Assembly: GCA_030435675.1 (NCBI GenBank)
Contig: CM059622.1
Coordinates: 12,896,001-12,960,000, forward strand
DNA length: 64,000 nucleotides
Direction of reading: 5' to 3'
From: Steinernema hermaphroditum
Lineage: Eukaryota > Nematoda > Chromadorea > Rhabditida > Steinernematidae
Part shown: positions 22,801 through 35,100 of the stretch, one piece after another
Position numbering within the stretch: the stretch's first letter is position 1
Layout: the number at the start of each line of letters is the position of its first letter
The notes under the pieces: generated by a model
The model's input: the letters and a program-made list of their open reading frames with translations, nothing else
Told to the model about the DNA's origin: nothing
Databases searched by the model: none
Position numbers and translations under genes: made by a program

Positions 22801-25800
22801 CTCACAGGATGCCTCATCTGCAATCCTTCTACGTGCGCTCTTTCACAATTCCAGGAGTCGGCATCCCTCTCCAGCCATTTGCATTTTGGTCTTCCGCCTC
22901 ATCGCCATTTGTTTTCTCCCAAACAGCTGTCCATCAGCAGCTCCTTCCGAAAATTGGTCATCACCGGAATTTCCGCATTTTTTCGGAAATTCTTAATGGA
23001 ATTCGAAATGCACTTCCGCCTCGACATTTAGCAACTTCACCGTCTCGTTCGCAGAACTTCCTTGCACTCTCATCAAAGTGCATTTCTGGTCGCTTGCGTC
23101 AATCAGCGGAACGCTTTCTAAGAAATTCTATAAGGGGCTGCGTCGCGCTACACAATTCTGGTGTATGATCACGATACAATCTCCAACTAATTTGCTAATG
23201 TCTGCAGTCCTGCAAAAATTCTTCTAATGCGTGATTGATCTTTGAACGCTCTTCGCGAACACTGCGGCCTTTCGTTTTGTGCCGACAATAGACCGTGTGT
23301 CTATGAATGCTCGAGAGGTAATTTTTGATAAATTCCCTATTAAATCTTCTCGTTCATGCCTAGTTTATGGCCTGTATATTTTGTTTTTCTTTTAACTTTT
23401 CCAATTTGGACTTTGTCAATTTGCTATTGCTTTCTATGGTAAATAAAGGTACTAAACCCCCTCTAGGTACTAAAAGCCAAGTAGCCCTGCGAGCGACAAG
23501 GCACCCGTGGTAAAATAATGAAAGACCTAACGATTTGGCAACGATTTTTGCAAGGTTAACTCTATAAAATGTGTCTAAAGACTCCATCCGAAAAGCATGG
23601 AACAAATTAAACCAAAATTGACCAGTGCGACCATCGTTAAAAACACAGCGTTTCGTGGCCTCTGTCACCGCGCAAGGCGGTCTTGGGTATCTCTTGTGAT
23701 ATTCTTCACTGTTTTGATTTTATCAGTATAAATTTGCATGAGAACTGGTCAATTGGTCAATTCTGCGGCACTTTTGAAAGTCAAAGAACTTTTTCCGCAC
23801 CCTGTACATATGCTCCAGAAGGAAAAGACTCACAATCCGATAGAATAAGAATGGATTTCTTTTTTCTATCACATGTAAACCTGGCACAAGGGCCTTTTTT
23901 GTGCTCAAAAACAGAATTGCCTTTACTAAGCAAGCTGTGATATGAATATGAAGTGCGGTCGAATTCTTCATCGAACGATTGCACATTTAGAATCGAAAAT
24001 TAATCCGACCTCTATGTGAATTCTAGAAATACGCGAAAATTTTTTTTCAGTTGTAAGTTTCAGTTGTATTTCATTTTTGAGGATCACTTTACTCAGTTCG
24101 TATACACCGTAAGCCATTCACGTGGTCAGAAAAAGCTGTGGGTCGTTGCTTCTGAGATGACCGAAAAATAATGGGTTCACTAATGATAATGAGTCGACTA
24201 TATCTCGCAGAGTGAACTTCTCCACCGATCAGAAAGATCCAACCCAATGCCAAGTCAAAAAGCGACAGATGTTTGGTTGGATCACTGAGCATTTCGGTTT
24301 AAAAAAGGATATGCTGATCAAGTAGTCATAACAGTTGTGCGATTGTCAGAATTAATGGACGAAGACGCCCCCGAATAAGACCGCCAACGGAACGGGGCAA
24401 GCAATGGACATCAAGACTAGGTTTTAATAGCTGTGATAATACCCGCAAAAATTCTTTTTGATTAGAGTTCACGCCATTCACGTCACAGACGTAGTTCCAG
24501 AGTTCCCAAAAATGTCAAAGTTGCGATTCGTCCATTTTTGTGTCCCGAAAACATCATGCCTTTCATCAGGACTGTACATATGACTATCGAAAAAAGAGTT
24601 AAAAATAGCATTTTTCTAAAAAAGTTCTCGATATGGAGTCAAGAGGATGTACACAAGCTTTAAAATCGTACTTCCTTTTCGAAGTTGATGGCCCGACATT
24701 AACAGAAATGTTGATAAATAGCCGATGGAATTCAGGAAGTGCGGTCAGCAGAGGCAAATAAAAAGGCGAGTAAACAGCGTCGTCTTGCTAGCGTAGCTGA
24801 CCGGCCGTCGCTACACAGTTTGCTATCAGTCCGAGCGGGCGGTGTCAAATGATTTTTCTCTCTTTGCTATTGCCGATTAGCACAATGAAAAGACGAGTTG
24901 ATGGCTCATCTGTCATAGGCCGCGTTTGGCGCCGACTTAAGACATGCAATAAGAGTTCGCTCTCCGTCATGTGATGAATGTTGCGGTCTTATCAAAAGAG
25001 TGCAATCAGATCGAGTTCCTCGGCTAAATCGGCTGGTTTGTAATGTGCAAAAGGTTACTAAGATCAACAAATATAGTGGATGTGCAAAGCAATGCCAGTG
25101 TAATTAGCTTTCGCTAAAATCCAAATTAAATGACGGAACGTATTCTCACGAAACATTTGAATCGGCCAGAAAAAAAGAATACAATAAATCGAATAATCCG
25201 CTATAGCGGTCGATCACTACCGACACAAAAGACTTCATATGAAGCTCATTTTTTAGATTTGTTTTACTTAACTGTGCTAGAGTACTCTGTAACTGATGTG
25301 CTGTTGAAGTCGCGGCGGTAGAAAATTTTTGCTTGTCATCGGTGAGGAGAATCGTTCTAGGCGCATCTAACGCACATTTCTGGCCTTGAAGAGAAGCTTT
25401 CAGAACTAAATTAAAATTCCAAACAGCTCTGTTTGGGGGCCCAAAAATGGGTACTGTAGAGGTTGTCTTCAATTGTTGCCATTTGTCGGCGGACTCGTCG
25501 AGATTACTGTCTCTAGGAGCCTTTTTGATGAGAGCTGCTTTAATGGTCAGTTTCAAATTACGCTTTTTCTACTTTTTCCTCATTTTTCATCCCGTTCATC
25601 GGTGCATATCTCGATACCGATCCCAATCCTGACATTCGATTAAATAAATACTGCGACCAACACCGATATCTGCAAATGCGGAATGCAAGGACTTGAGGCA
25701 CTCTGTGGAACTGCCATCGTGAATTCGATACAGATTTAACTTGATGACTGGAAGAAAATTGAAATGGAAAAGTTGTTTCAGGGCCACATCTCTTGTTTCA

Positions 25801-26228
25801 CATAGTTCAGAGTCCAATGACTGTTCTTGGCCCGTCAATGGCCCTTCTTTATACACTTTACTGACCAACACTGATTTCGAAATCAGGGTGTATATAAATG
25901 GCGCTCCACCGTAGTTCGCTCGCCACACATACCAAAGTTTTTTTTTCTATATGTTTATTTTTTAAAAATGACACGACCCCCGCCTTGTCTGTGATATAGT
26001 TAGGAACCGCAGGGTGTGGCGGCCTTCATCTTTGAACACTAAATGGGTCACGGCTGATGCGATGACGTCGCTGTTATGAAATCCGATCAGATCAGATTTC
26101 GTCAATCATCCCCTGAGGGCGATTCTTTCGCACATAAACAACAACCCGTTCAGTGACTCACGTGACCGGCAGGCGTTGTTTATTTGCACATTTGTTGTAA
26201 ATAGAAATACTGAATTCTAAAACCGAAT

Positions 26229-26260
26229 CAGTTGGGTTGTTCCTTCAGTTGGGTTGTTCC
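26229..26260. repeat. Tandem 17-base duplication
   Basis: CAGTTGGGTTGTTCCTT is followed directly by a second CAGTTGGGTTGTTCC. It is a short direct duplication of the kind left by replication slippage. Confidence 0.9.
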
Positions 26261-27843
26261 ATCTTTACCTTTTTATGAAAAGAAAAGTAGGAACTAAGAA
26301 GAGCAGCCTTTGCAGTTGACATTTCTTGGAACTCTTAGAATGCAATTACGATTACCGGTTTCTCATGGTATTGCGCAGTCTTAAAACGAGGTAATTGAAA
26401 TTCTATTTTTGAAAGTTCCGGGTTCACTCCAAGAAATAAACCTCAAAGATCATCAAAACACGAATGTACAACCTTGAACTAGTTTTAAAGAATGAACATG
26501 AAATGTTGTCGACCACTAATGGATCAAAATGACAGCAACGATTCTTCATCCTACCGTCTCCCCAGAGATACACCGTAATCAGGCATGAGTGCCGAAATGC
26601 AGATGATGCCCAACACTTTGCTGAAATTTGCCTTCCCGAAAGTCCAGCAGCTTTCGACGAAGGGACCTTACGCCGAAATATAGACTAATCATACATGTAA
26701 TCATGTGATCATCGCTATATGGGTCCCAGTACGAATTGCATGAAACAACACGATCGTAGTTTTGGTTTTATGCACTTATGCAATTTTTAGCCACTTATCT
26801 AAATCTGGCCTCATTCGATGGGTTATGCCTAGTGTGGCGAAAAATTACGTATGTTCTATAACTCGCTTAATAGACAAAATTACGGTAGACTTCCAGTCAG
26901 ATTTGGGTTTAGATCCCGTCCTAAGCTCCATTTCCTTGATACTACCTTTCAGGAAACCGATTTTACCATGGTGTTTGGTCACTAAAAAGTACGAAGCTGA
27001 TCCATCTTTTATCCATTTGGTCGAAGAACTGTCACAAAAATAAAAAATAATAAAAAATTGCAGACAGTAGTTCATCTGTTTCTGACATGACTAAAGTGCG
27101 CTTTAACAAGAAGAATGCAATGTTATTCTTCTATCCGACTATCTGTGGTCCGTGGTGTGGTTCCAGTTTTTGATTCAGTCCAATTTTAGAATCTCCCTTT
27201 TTGTCAAACAGCGCCGCATGTCGTGTTCTCCGCGTGAAGTCGTTTTTCACTCCCCACCTGCTCGGACACCCCAATTCGGACGTGTTCGTGATTCACAGCG
27301 AAATCCGAGCACGAGAGTGGTACAGATCGTGTGACACGGTCCTGCGGTGGCGCCCACAAAAAGTGCGCTTTGGTCGTCAAACACGGTCGGCCGGGAAGCG
27401 GAATTCGTTATTCGTGAAATCGCTCCGTTAGACACGGTTAACAAGATTAGCGAAATTTTTGGAACGAACCGTCACATTTTTACGACCTCGGCGCGCGCCA
27501 AAGGACATCGCCAGTTCGCGATCGATCAGAGCAGGAAACTGTGCGAGAAGAACAAAGGACACAAAGGCAGTTAAGCGGACAGATGGTGGCGTCATCGAGG
27601 TTAGTGACACGAGTCACGAGTGCGCTGCGTTAGGGCTGACAGCCAGATGGACTGTTTTCGGTGGAGATCGATGTTTTCCCGGTTGTCACAAAGTGTGCAA
27701 ACAATTGCGAGAGATTTGTGTGACACAGCAATCGAGGTGCAGTAATCGGAGTGCACTCAACTGAAGCAGGAACTAGTTGTTGATTAGTGAAGTTTCATAC
27801 GTTTGATTTAGAGAAGCTGTTCAGGTGAAGTAATGTATTGTAT

Positions 27844-27889
27844 GCATATATTATAAGTCTCTCGAAAACAATCTTCTTATAATATATGC
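27844..27889. repeat. Perfect 14-base inverted repeat with 18-base loop
   Basis: GCATATATTATAAG (27844-27857) is exactly complementary to CTTATAATATATGC (27876-27889), separated by 18 bases. Its function is unknown. It could form an AT-rich hairpin or be the footprint of a small inverted-repeat element. Confidence 0.9.
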
Positions 27890-28543
27890 CCATGAATTGC
27901 TGGAAAACACTTCGCTGCAAACGATGCTGTGTCAATAGTATCCAACAGTGATCAGTTCACGATCTTTTCTTCCCAAATGTTTGATTCCATGGCTACTTTT
28001 ATCCATTATTGCTGTCAACATAGAGTTGCTACATTTGCATGATAGAACTTGATTGAAATTCTTAAAAAATTACGGTTTCAAGGATACTATAGCCATAAAC
28101 CGCGACTCCAGTGAGACTCTCCTACTTCAGTCTGCCCAGTAATGACACCGACGCCTCTAAGATCCGATCTAAACGTTGATGGACTGTCCCGAAATGAGGT
28201 GTGAACCATTTGAAAGAGTGTGCAAAATAATGGTAGTAAGGGCGGTATCGACGAATCTTGAAGAAATTTCCAAATTTCGAGATCATTACTGAGCAGACTG
28301 CACTTTTCAGTAGTGTAATTACAAATCAACTTTTTTATTTTTGTAGCCCTTGTTTTTTCACATCTCTGCTTGTTAGGGTCCCAAAGAAAGAAGAAGTTGA
28401 ATCAAATTTGAAAACGCTGCGATTGCAGCCAATTTCTAAGCGACCTTGACTTGACCAGGATTCTTGATTTAATGCTGAGGAAAGTACGTTTTAAGGCAGC
28501 CCAATGCTTCCTTGTTGGAAATTACACGCTGAGAAGGTTTCTA

Positions 28544-28570
28544 CAGGGTGGCGCATAAATACTGTAAGTG
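28544..28570 (+). repeat. Left terminal inverted repeat of the mariner element
   Basis: These 27 bases are exactly complementary to 29840-29866. A TA dinucleotide immediately outside marks the target duplication. Confidence 0.95.
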
Positions 28571-28703
28571 GGTCAAACTTTTCAATTTGTCCTGCTTTTT
28601 CGCCTTTTTGTACCACTTCTGTTGTTATATTCGTGTTCCTCGTTCTTTTTTGATCTAGGATTACTGTTTCCCCTGTTATTTTTCTCCTTGCCCCTTCGAC
28701 AAA

Positions 28704-29829
28704 ATGGTGTCCCAAAATGACCGTTTTGCTACCATCGCTGATTAAAAGTGTGGAATGCCGATTCCGGAAATTGAAAAGTTAAGGAAATTCCATTTTTTTC
28801 AAGTCCAGAGTTTTGTCGAACACTTTCAAGAGACAGGAGGAATCACTGTTTGCCAAATAAGTGGAAGACCGAGAACAGTCCAAAACAGCAAGGACCACAG
28901 AAGCCATTTGGAACAAGATTAAGCAGAATCTGGTGATATCCAGAAGAAAACTGGTCGAATAACAGGGAGTCATTGAGGGATCGCAGAGAAAATTTGTGAA
29001 AGAAAATCGCGGACTCGACTCCTACAAGATGGCATACAGCTAGCTCTTGGACGATCAAAATGAAAGCCGTAAGACAGGACAAGTGTCGGAAGATAAAGGT
29101 CGAAGTCCGCGGAGGGAGCATCCAGAAAATCCTGTTCTCGGATGAGAAGATTTTCATCGTTGATCCGGTGCGAAACACCCGGGATCACTGTGAACGTCTT
29201 CCGAAAGGCTCTCCCCGCAACGTCACCATCGAAAAGAGCCATTTCCCAAAGTCCATCATGGTTTGGGCCGGGATTTCTGGACTTGGGAACGTAGAGCTCG
29301 TTTTCTTCGACGCCAATGAAAAAAACGTGACCTGCCATGGCGAGAACTGCCGAAACCTGGTTCTGAACGGCGTGGTGAAATCCTGGGCCCTAGATCTGTC
29401 CCTCGACACCGCATGGACGTTTCAGCAGGACTGGACGCCTGGCCATGGAGCCAAGAATACCCTTGTCTCGTCACAGCCAACCATGTGAAGGAAGGATGTT
29501 GGGTCAAGAGGAAAGATGTTTGGCTGCGGAACTCTCCGGTCCTCAACCCTCTCGACTTCGCTGTTTGGTCAGTCCTAGAGACAAACGAATGCGCTACAAG
29601 CCACGATAGTGTGAATTCCCTGGAGCGCTCTCTGAAGACCGCTTGGAAGGAAATCATGCCAAAAGTCACCGCAGGAATCCTGAGGAATTTCCAGAATCGT
29701 CTGAACGCCTTAATCAAACTGTCAAGGAGGGCATTTCGAACAGAGTTCAAGTATGTTGTACAGAATTTCCTCGCCAATCTTACAGTTATGAATTCATTTT
29801 GTTTCCTTGTCGTAAATGAAAAGTTGTGA
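28704..29829 (+). pseudogene. Broken Tc1/mariner transposase
   Basis: Reading begins at MVSQNDRFATIAD and meets a stop within 14 codons. Shifted frames then give SGRPRTVQNS, the linker typical between the DNA-binding and catalytic domains. A longer open piece (29060-29488) carries the first catalytic D in ILFSDEKIF, the family signature IMVWAGIS, and the second D in FQQDWTPGH. The frame breaks again near 29,485, and the rest (29,480-29,829) supplies NSPVLNPLDFAVW with the third D. With a frame break in between, the D-to-D spacing is about 40 residues, in the DD37D-DD41D range rather than classical DD34D. No active protein can come from this copy. Confidence 0.92.
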
Positions 29830-29839
29830 GCAGTTTTTC

Positions 29840-29866
29840 CACTTACAGTATTTATGCGCCACCCTG
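29840..29866 (-). repeat. Right terminal inverted repeat of the mariner element
   Basis: These 27 bases mirror 28544-28570 without mismatch and are followed by TA. The transposase frame ends 11 bases before the repeat begins. Confidence 0.95.
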
Positions 29867-30521
29867 TATACACATGGTACAGTAATTATTCGCACTGATT
29901 TCATTTTGAAACATGGTGCCGCTGATATCAGTGCGCAGTGAAATATCAGTCCGGTAAAGGAACCTCTCCACTTGCTCTGCTTTAACAACACTCACTATAA
30001 GACCATGTGCCTATGACACCGACCGAACAAGGTACTATGATCAATTCTTATTCTATTCTTCTAAAACAGAAATAGTTGCACTTTCACTCTGTATACGGTC
30101 CCTTAAAAATACTACTGAGCAGACTGTACTTTTCATTTCCATTAATTCAATATTTTGATTTTTGAACACCGTCTTGATCAGATGTCAGCTTACTAGGGTC
30201 CCAAAGAAATGCAGGTCTTGTAAGGGAGGTCTCGTTGAATTTAGTTTGAAAACGCAGCAATTTCAGCAAAGTTCTAAGCGACCTTGACTTTGCCAAGATT
30301 CTCGATTTAATGATGGGGAATGTACGCTTTAGGCTGCCCTTGTTTGTAACTACACGCTGAGGAGGAAGCGCTGTAAAGAAACTTCTTCACTTGCTCTGCT
30401 TCAGCAACACTTACTATACGACGATGTGCCTAACATACTGACCGAACAAGGAACCATCATCAATGTATTCTTCTAAAACGGAAATAGTTGCACTTTCACT
30501 CTATATACGGTCCCTTAAAAT

Positions 30522-31192
30522 TGCCACCTTCGATTGCGCAGGAACGACCGAAATAGCCTGCCTACTTCCTCTGGGAAAAAAGGCACTGATCTCGTGCCGA
30601 CTGATTCATCGCCACCACTAGAGTGATGCCTTCCGTCTGTGAGATAAATTTATGACATTCAATTAAACGCTTCCCTACCACAGATGTGTCCGCTCTTTGC
30701 CTCTTCCGGAATGAGTGATCCCGGAAAGACGAGGACAAAATGTAACTCTGCGTGGTTCCTTTGCGAACGCAACATTTGTTTCGTAGTTCCTTCTCTCGGG
30801 GAACTAGTTCTGCACTTTAACGGATTCGTATAAAAGCCGACGAGAGGCCATAAAAACTTAATTATGACTGAGCGGTCTCCGATTAATAGTTTTCTGGTGT
30901 CTGTGTAAATTCAATCTCTCAACGGCGGCGTTCTACTTCCGCGTGTGTAATTGTTTGCCGCGGGAAAGTTAATTAACTGCTCGGCTGCATACATAACTTT
31001 ATTATGAACACCTGCAGGAATGCTGTGATGAATGTGTGAGGAAGTGTTTCTGGGAACTCGCAAGAGAATTCTGAAGTGAATCCAAATACAAATTCGACAC
31101 CTCATTGCTATAGTTCGATGGTCCTGATACGACTTCCTTGAAGGATCACCACAAACATGCCACATTGTGTTTTTTGGCCGAAATACGGGCTG
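30522..31192. other. Intergenic, nothing recognised
   Basis: No gene or repeat is recognised. The stretch around 30,690-30,960 is moderately GC-rich and contains homeodomain-type words (TTAATTATG, GTTAATTAAC), which is compatible with regulatory DNA but proves nothing. Confidence 0.4.
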
Positions 31193-32103
31193 TAACTGGT
31201 CATTGTGGACAACCCTCGGTCACCAGCTTCTGGAGCATCGAATGAGCCCAGATTTGTTTCGATTGGATAAGTGTAGACTATTAAGAAACTACAGTCGCGT
31301 CCCTTCACGCACGTCGTGTCGGGACCGGCGGACCGATGATTTTATTTACTACAGTTCTCTTAATCTCGGCCTGTTTCTTGAACACTATAACGTTTTCCGA
31401 GAATCTAAGAAAGCGATTGCAGTTCACAACTTCAGCTACCCTTCTTTAGAGAATCATATGGAATCGGTCCTTATGCTGTACAGATCACGACCAGCTCAGT
31501 TTCCTGTTTTTTGGTGCAAGTATGAACTTTAACCGGACAACCTTGCTCAGCAGTTTCTGGAGTATCGAATGAGCCCCGATTTGTTTCAATTGGATGGGTG
31601 CAGAATATTAGGAGGTTACGGTCGCGCTCCTTCACGCACGTCGTATCGGAACCGGTGTATAAGCTATCCTTCTTTAAGCTATCCTTCCTGTGGAATCGGC
31701 TCTTATGTATACTCTATGTTCACCTTATCGATTCATCCGATATGGTCACGTATTTTTCTGCTTTTGTTCTCGAAATACAAGTTTTAACCGGTCACACTGT
31801 GGGCAACCTTGCTCAGCAGCCTCTGAAACACCGAATGTAGAAGTTTCAACGTGTAAATCATGATTTAGAAGCGTGATCGCCTTATCAATTCGTCCGATAT
31901 TAGGTTAAATTTTTGACAATGTTTTCTCATATGGTGCACCTACCGGCCTTTAAAATTATTGAGATGTTTTTGAATTATACGTTCCAAGATCAATCGTGTC
32001 GTTGATTCCCAAGACAAAACAAACATAAAATTTCTTCAAATGCGAGCTTTAACTGACCACATTGCGGACAACCTTGCCCAGCAGCTTCTGGAGCATCGAA
32101 CGA
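31193..32103. repeat. Four-copy direct-repeat array
   Basis: A related segment recurs at about 31,193-31,330, 31,529-31,655, 31,780-31,838 and 32,046-32,103. The core is GACAACCTTGCTCAGCAG followed by TTCTGGAGCATCGAATGAGC. Copies 1 and 2 extend through GATTTGTTTC(G/A)ATTGGAT and CCTTCACGCACGTCGT. Between copies, pieces such as TCGATTCATCCGATAT and GGAATCGG also recur, so the true unit is longer and some copies are partly deleted. In one plus frame the copies read a related peptide (QQLLEHRMSPDLF). This may be chance or a relic of coding origin. Confidence 0.8.
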
Positions 32104-35100
32104 TAGCATTGCTCCCTTCAAACGAGAAAGTGCAAACTGAGGACAGAGACCCAGACTTTTCAAAAAAGGAACCGACTATTTAAAGGTCACCCTTTTTTGG
32201 CGGTTCCCGGTGATGCAATCTTCGTCCTTCGAATGACCTTTCCACACGGATCGAACTGATCACAAATCGATTCAAAGTGCGCCGCCATAAATCACACGGA
32301 TGTGGAACCATTTGGCGGCGCGGACCTCCCTCGTTTTCGGCTCTCTTTCGCCATGCCGCTTCGCACTTCCATCACCGGTTTAGCACATCCTCGCGCAATT
32401 ACCTTCCGTTATTTATGGCACTTGCCCTTCACAGTTGTGTTTACTATCTGTTTTTAACGGTGGAGATGATCTTTACCCTTCGTTAAGAACCGCACAAATG
32501 CCTGGAGGCAGTGAGCCGAAAACAGTTAGTGCACCCTTATCGTCTGTTCATCCTCCAAAAAAGCCGTGTGACTTACTCGGTTTGCCGCTATTTTTACCGT
32601 TTGAGTGCAGTGCGAAAACGGCTCGGTCCTAGAACAGCTGCAAAATGCTGTTTCTTCGATACGTTTCAGTGTTTTCCAGAGCCTCTACTTGCTAAAAGTG
32701 ATAGCACCTACATCTCCTCGTAGCTTTCGACTCCTGCCCACCATCGCCCCCCTGTGGTGCTGATGTTTCATTTTTCCTGTGGCTAAGGCTGTGCGAATAT
32801 TAAAGCATATAAAAACAACATGAATATTATCCTCACCTGATATTCCCCAGACGAATGACTAACCTATTATAAAACAATTCGATTTTCTCGTGTAGCCAAG
32901 GAAATAATTCACTAACAATTCTGTTTGTCAGACATTTTCCTTTTTCACTATATCACTCGACGCATAAAAACACTCTGATTATGCGTCTTCTCTTTTGATG
33001 GCGAGACAATGCCTCAAAGATCACTTACGTCAAAGAAGCATTTTCGCTCCGACAAATCCGTCTGCCTTAAATAAACGAGAACAGTTGTGGTTTCTTTTAA
33101 TTAACACCGGCAAGACGGAATACGAAATGAGAGACAAAAAAGAGCTGATCGATCAGTTATAGTGTGAAGATACAAGATTCAAATTTAACATTTTGTAGAT
33201 GTGACATTTCAGAGCATTTCGTATTGTGACCCCTTGGCCAAGACCTCCTACAAATCTCTCTTCCCTTCACGACGTTTTCGACTTTTGATGAAAACAACCT
33301 TTTCGTAATCACCCAAGCGAGACTAAGGAAATGAATTATTGATGTGCGGGCATTTCTGAAAATGACAGTGGGGTTATCGAGCAGTTATTGGACAGTGGAG
33401 ACGACAGGTGAATGCCTCGGTTATGGCAAATCAAATAAGCCTAACTCGCACGTTTTGGCGATTACTCAAAAATCTATGACATATGACAAGCAGACGAAAG
33501 TGGGCTCTAATAGCAAAATAGCGACCAAAACTTCTGTTTGGTGGCTAAACCCTTTAAGTACGTTATGAATACCTTAAGTTCTTCTCACTGCAATATATTA
33601 AATTAAGCAAAACACGTTTTTTTTGCCTAAATGCACTCTTAAGCAAAAGGAAAAACAGATATAACAGACAATGACAAAAACCATATTACCATCCACATCT
33701 ACTATTCATATTCGTTGCACGTCTCGCTCTCCTTTGGCTATCTTCTTCGAGAACATTCTGATTCAGTGTTCGGCGTTGTTGTGAATTTAGCGTTTCCTTT
33801 CACCATTGCTGTTCCGAGTTATGGCCTCTTAACAAACGTTTTGGCCGCCGCAAACCATTTTGCCCACTACTTACTATTAGAGTCCAAAAGCGGTTGAAAA
33901 CTGACGATTCCCGTTTCTTTTCTGCAGGGAATTGGATGTTTTTTTTTTGCATTCTCGCTGGAGTATTTTTGTCGTCTGTTCAGAATGGCGCATGTAATCA
34001 TTTTTCAAAAATAATTCAAACGTAGGCAACACTGGATCCACACTTTCTAACAAAATATTACAGTAGATAAAACAACTGACCGATCTTTGGTAATCTTTAT
34101 TCATCTTTGACGTCATCCGATACAAAACGTTTCTGGTCACTGATTCAGTGGTGTTCCGTTTGCCTGTCGTATCCATTTCGGGCTTCAGTTGACATTTTTT
34201 TCAGACAGATTTCAGATTTTATTAATTCAACAACCACTTAAACGATTAACTTCAGCTGACACTTGATTCTAGGCCATCTCCGGGAAACGTGCAAGGCAAA
34301 TCCGGTCCCATGCCTAGGTCCCATGGCATTTGTGGATTCCAGGGAATGTTCCCAGGAAGCTTGTGATTAGACGATGGATAAACATGTTTCTCATATAATC
34401 ACCGCAGATCATCCGTGAGCACTTCTTGTTCTTAATCCGCAAATACATCATAGACCCTGCGTCAAAGCAGACATTCTTGAGCGGAACCAATCCGTCTGTC
34501 ATCGAGGTTTTGTTGTCGTTTTGGATTTCAAGAAATCCCTCTAAAATGACACTGACACTAAGTCAGAAGACATCGTTAGGTTCTTAGGCTGCTCTTACAA
34601 TTAAAAAAGGTTTATCCAGAAACTCCCATAGGCCTTCGTGTTTCATAATCCGTGCACTTTTATCATGAGGTATCGTTGTGATTCAAAGGTACACTACACA
34701 TTTCAGATTTAATCACACAATGAAACGTGTTGTAGTGAAAGTACATTGTAGTCAAGTAACAAATTGAAAGGTCTTGAATAATCTTATATCACTCAATCTG
34801 ATACTTTTAAAGTAGAACAGTGCTCTTAAACAGATTTTTGCGAGGAATATCACGCATATTGATTGCTCTTCTTAAGCGGCGCTCACGACATTCCACTGTT
34901 ACCTTTATCAAATGAAACGCTTCCGGAATTGGCTTCTGGAGGCACCATTTTGCTTCATAACCTTTGTAGCAGATATTTTCAAAAATCGTTTTTTTGTATT
35001 TAAAGACGTAGAAAAGTCATATATCAAGTAAGTCCTTTTTCTGGGTTCGCACGCCACGCTACACACCGTCACTTTGAAATTAATGACTCATATCTCTCAC

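Larger units (their letters stand above)
19871..28286. other. Long stretch without recognisable genes
   Basis: About 8.4 kb in which I recognise no protein family. Open frames of 90-136 codons (for example minus 25146-25556 and minus 25596-25928) lack visible domains, partner exons or strong codon bias. Local features are a near-identical word (A(A/G)TCACAGTAACCCT) repeated at about 20,618 and 20,730, a 17-base tandem duplication at 26,229-26,260, a GC-rich island at about 27,200-27,640 with no convincing frame, and a hairpin at 27,844-27,889. Confidence 0.5.
28544..29866 (+). mobile_element. Tc1/mariner-superfamily DNA transposon, 1323 bases
   Basis: The element is bounded by TA target-site duplications (28542-28543 and 29867-29868) and perfect 27-base terminal inverted repeats that start CAGGGTGGCGCATAAATACT. 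The interior encodes a Tc1/mariner transposase with frameshifts and stops, so this copy is non-autonomous. Because the ends are still identical, the element is either fairly recent or was mobilised in trans. It sits inside the first copy of a tandem duplication whose other copy lacks it, which fixes the order of events. Confidence 0.95.
28287..30521. repeat. Tandem duplication (unit about 400-430 bases), copy 1 split by a transposon
   Basis: Copy 2 (about 30113-30521) begins TACTGAGCAGACTG and ends ACGGTCCCTTAAAA. The same sequence starts at 28287 and runs to 28541, then resumes after the transposon at about 29,950 and runs to 30,112, where it abuts copy 2. Shared landmarks are AGGGTCCCAAAGAAA, TCTAAGCGACCTTGACTT, ACACGCTGAG(A/G)AGG, ACTTGCTCTGCTT, GACCGAACAAGG and TAGTTGCACTTTCACTCT. 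A segment of about 60-80 bases after the transposon (29,869-29,945) has no clear counterpart in copy 2. Confidence 0.88.

Noticed and set aside
22744..23168. 95- and 119-codon overlapping plus frames
   Set aside because: The peptides differ by frame, lack domains and have no associated start context or splice signals.
25146..25928. Two adjacent minus-strand frames of 136 and 110 codons
   Set aside because: They are in different frames without good splice sites to join them, and neither resembles a known protein.
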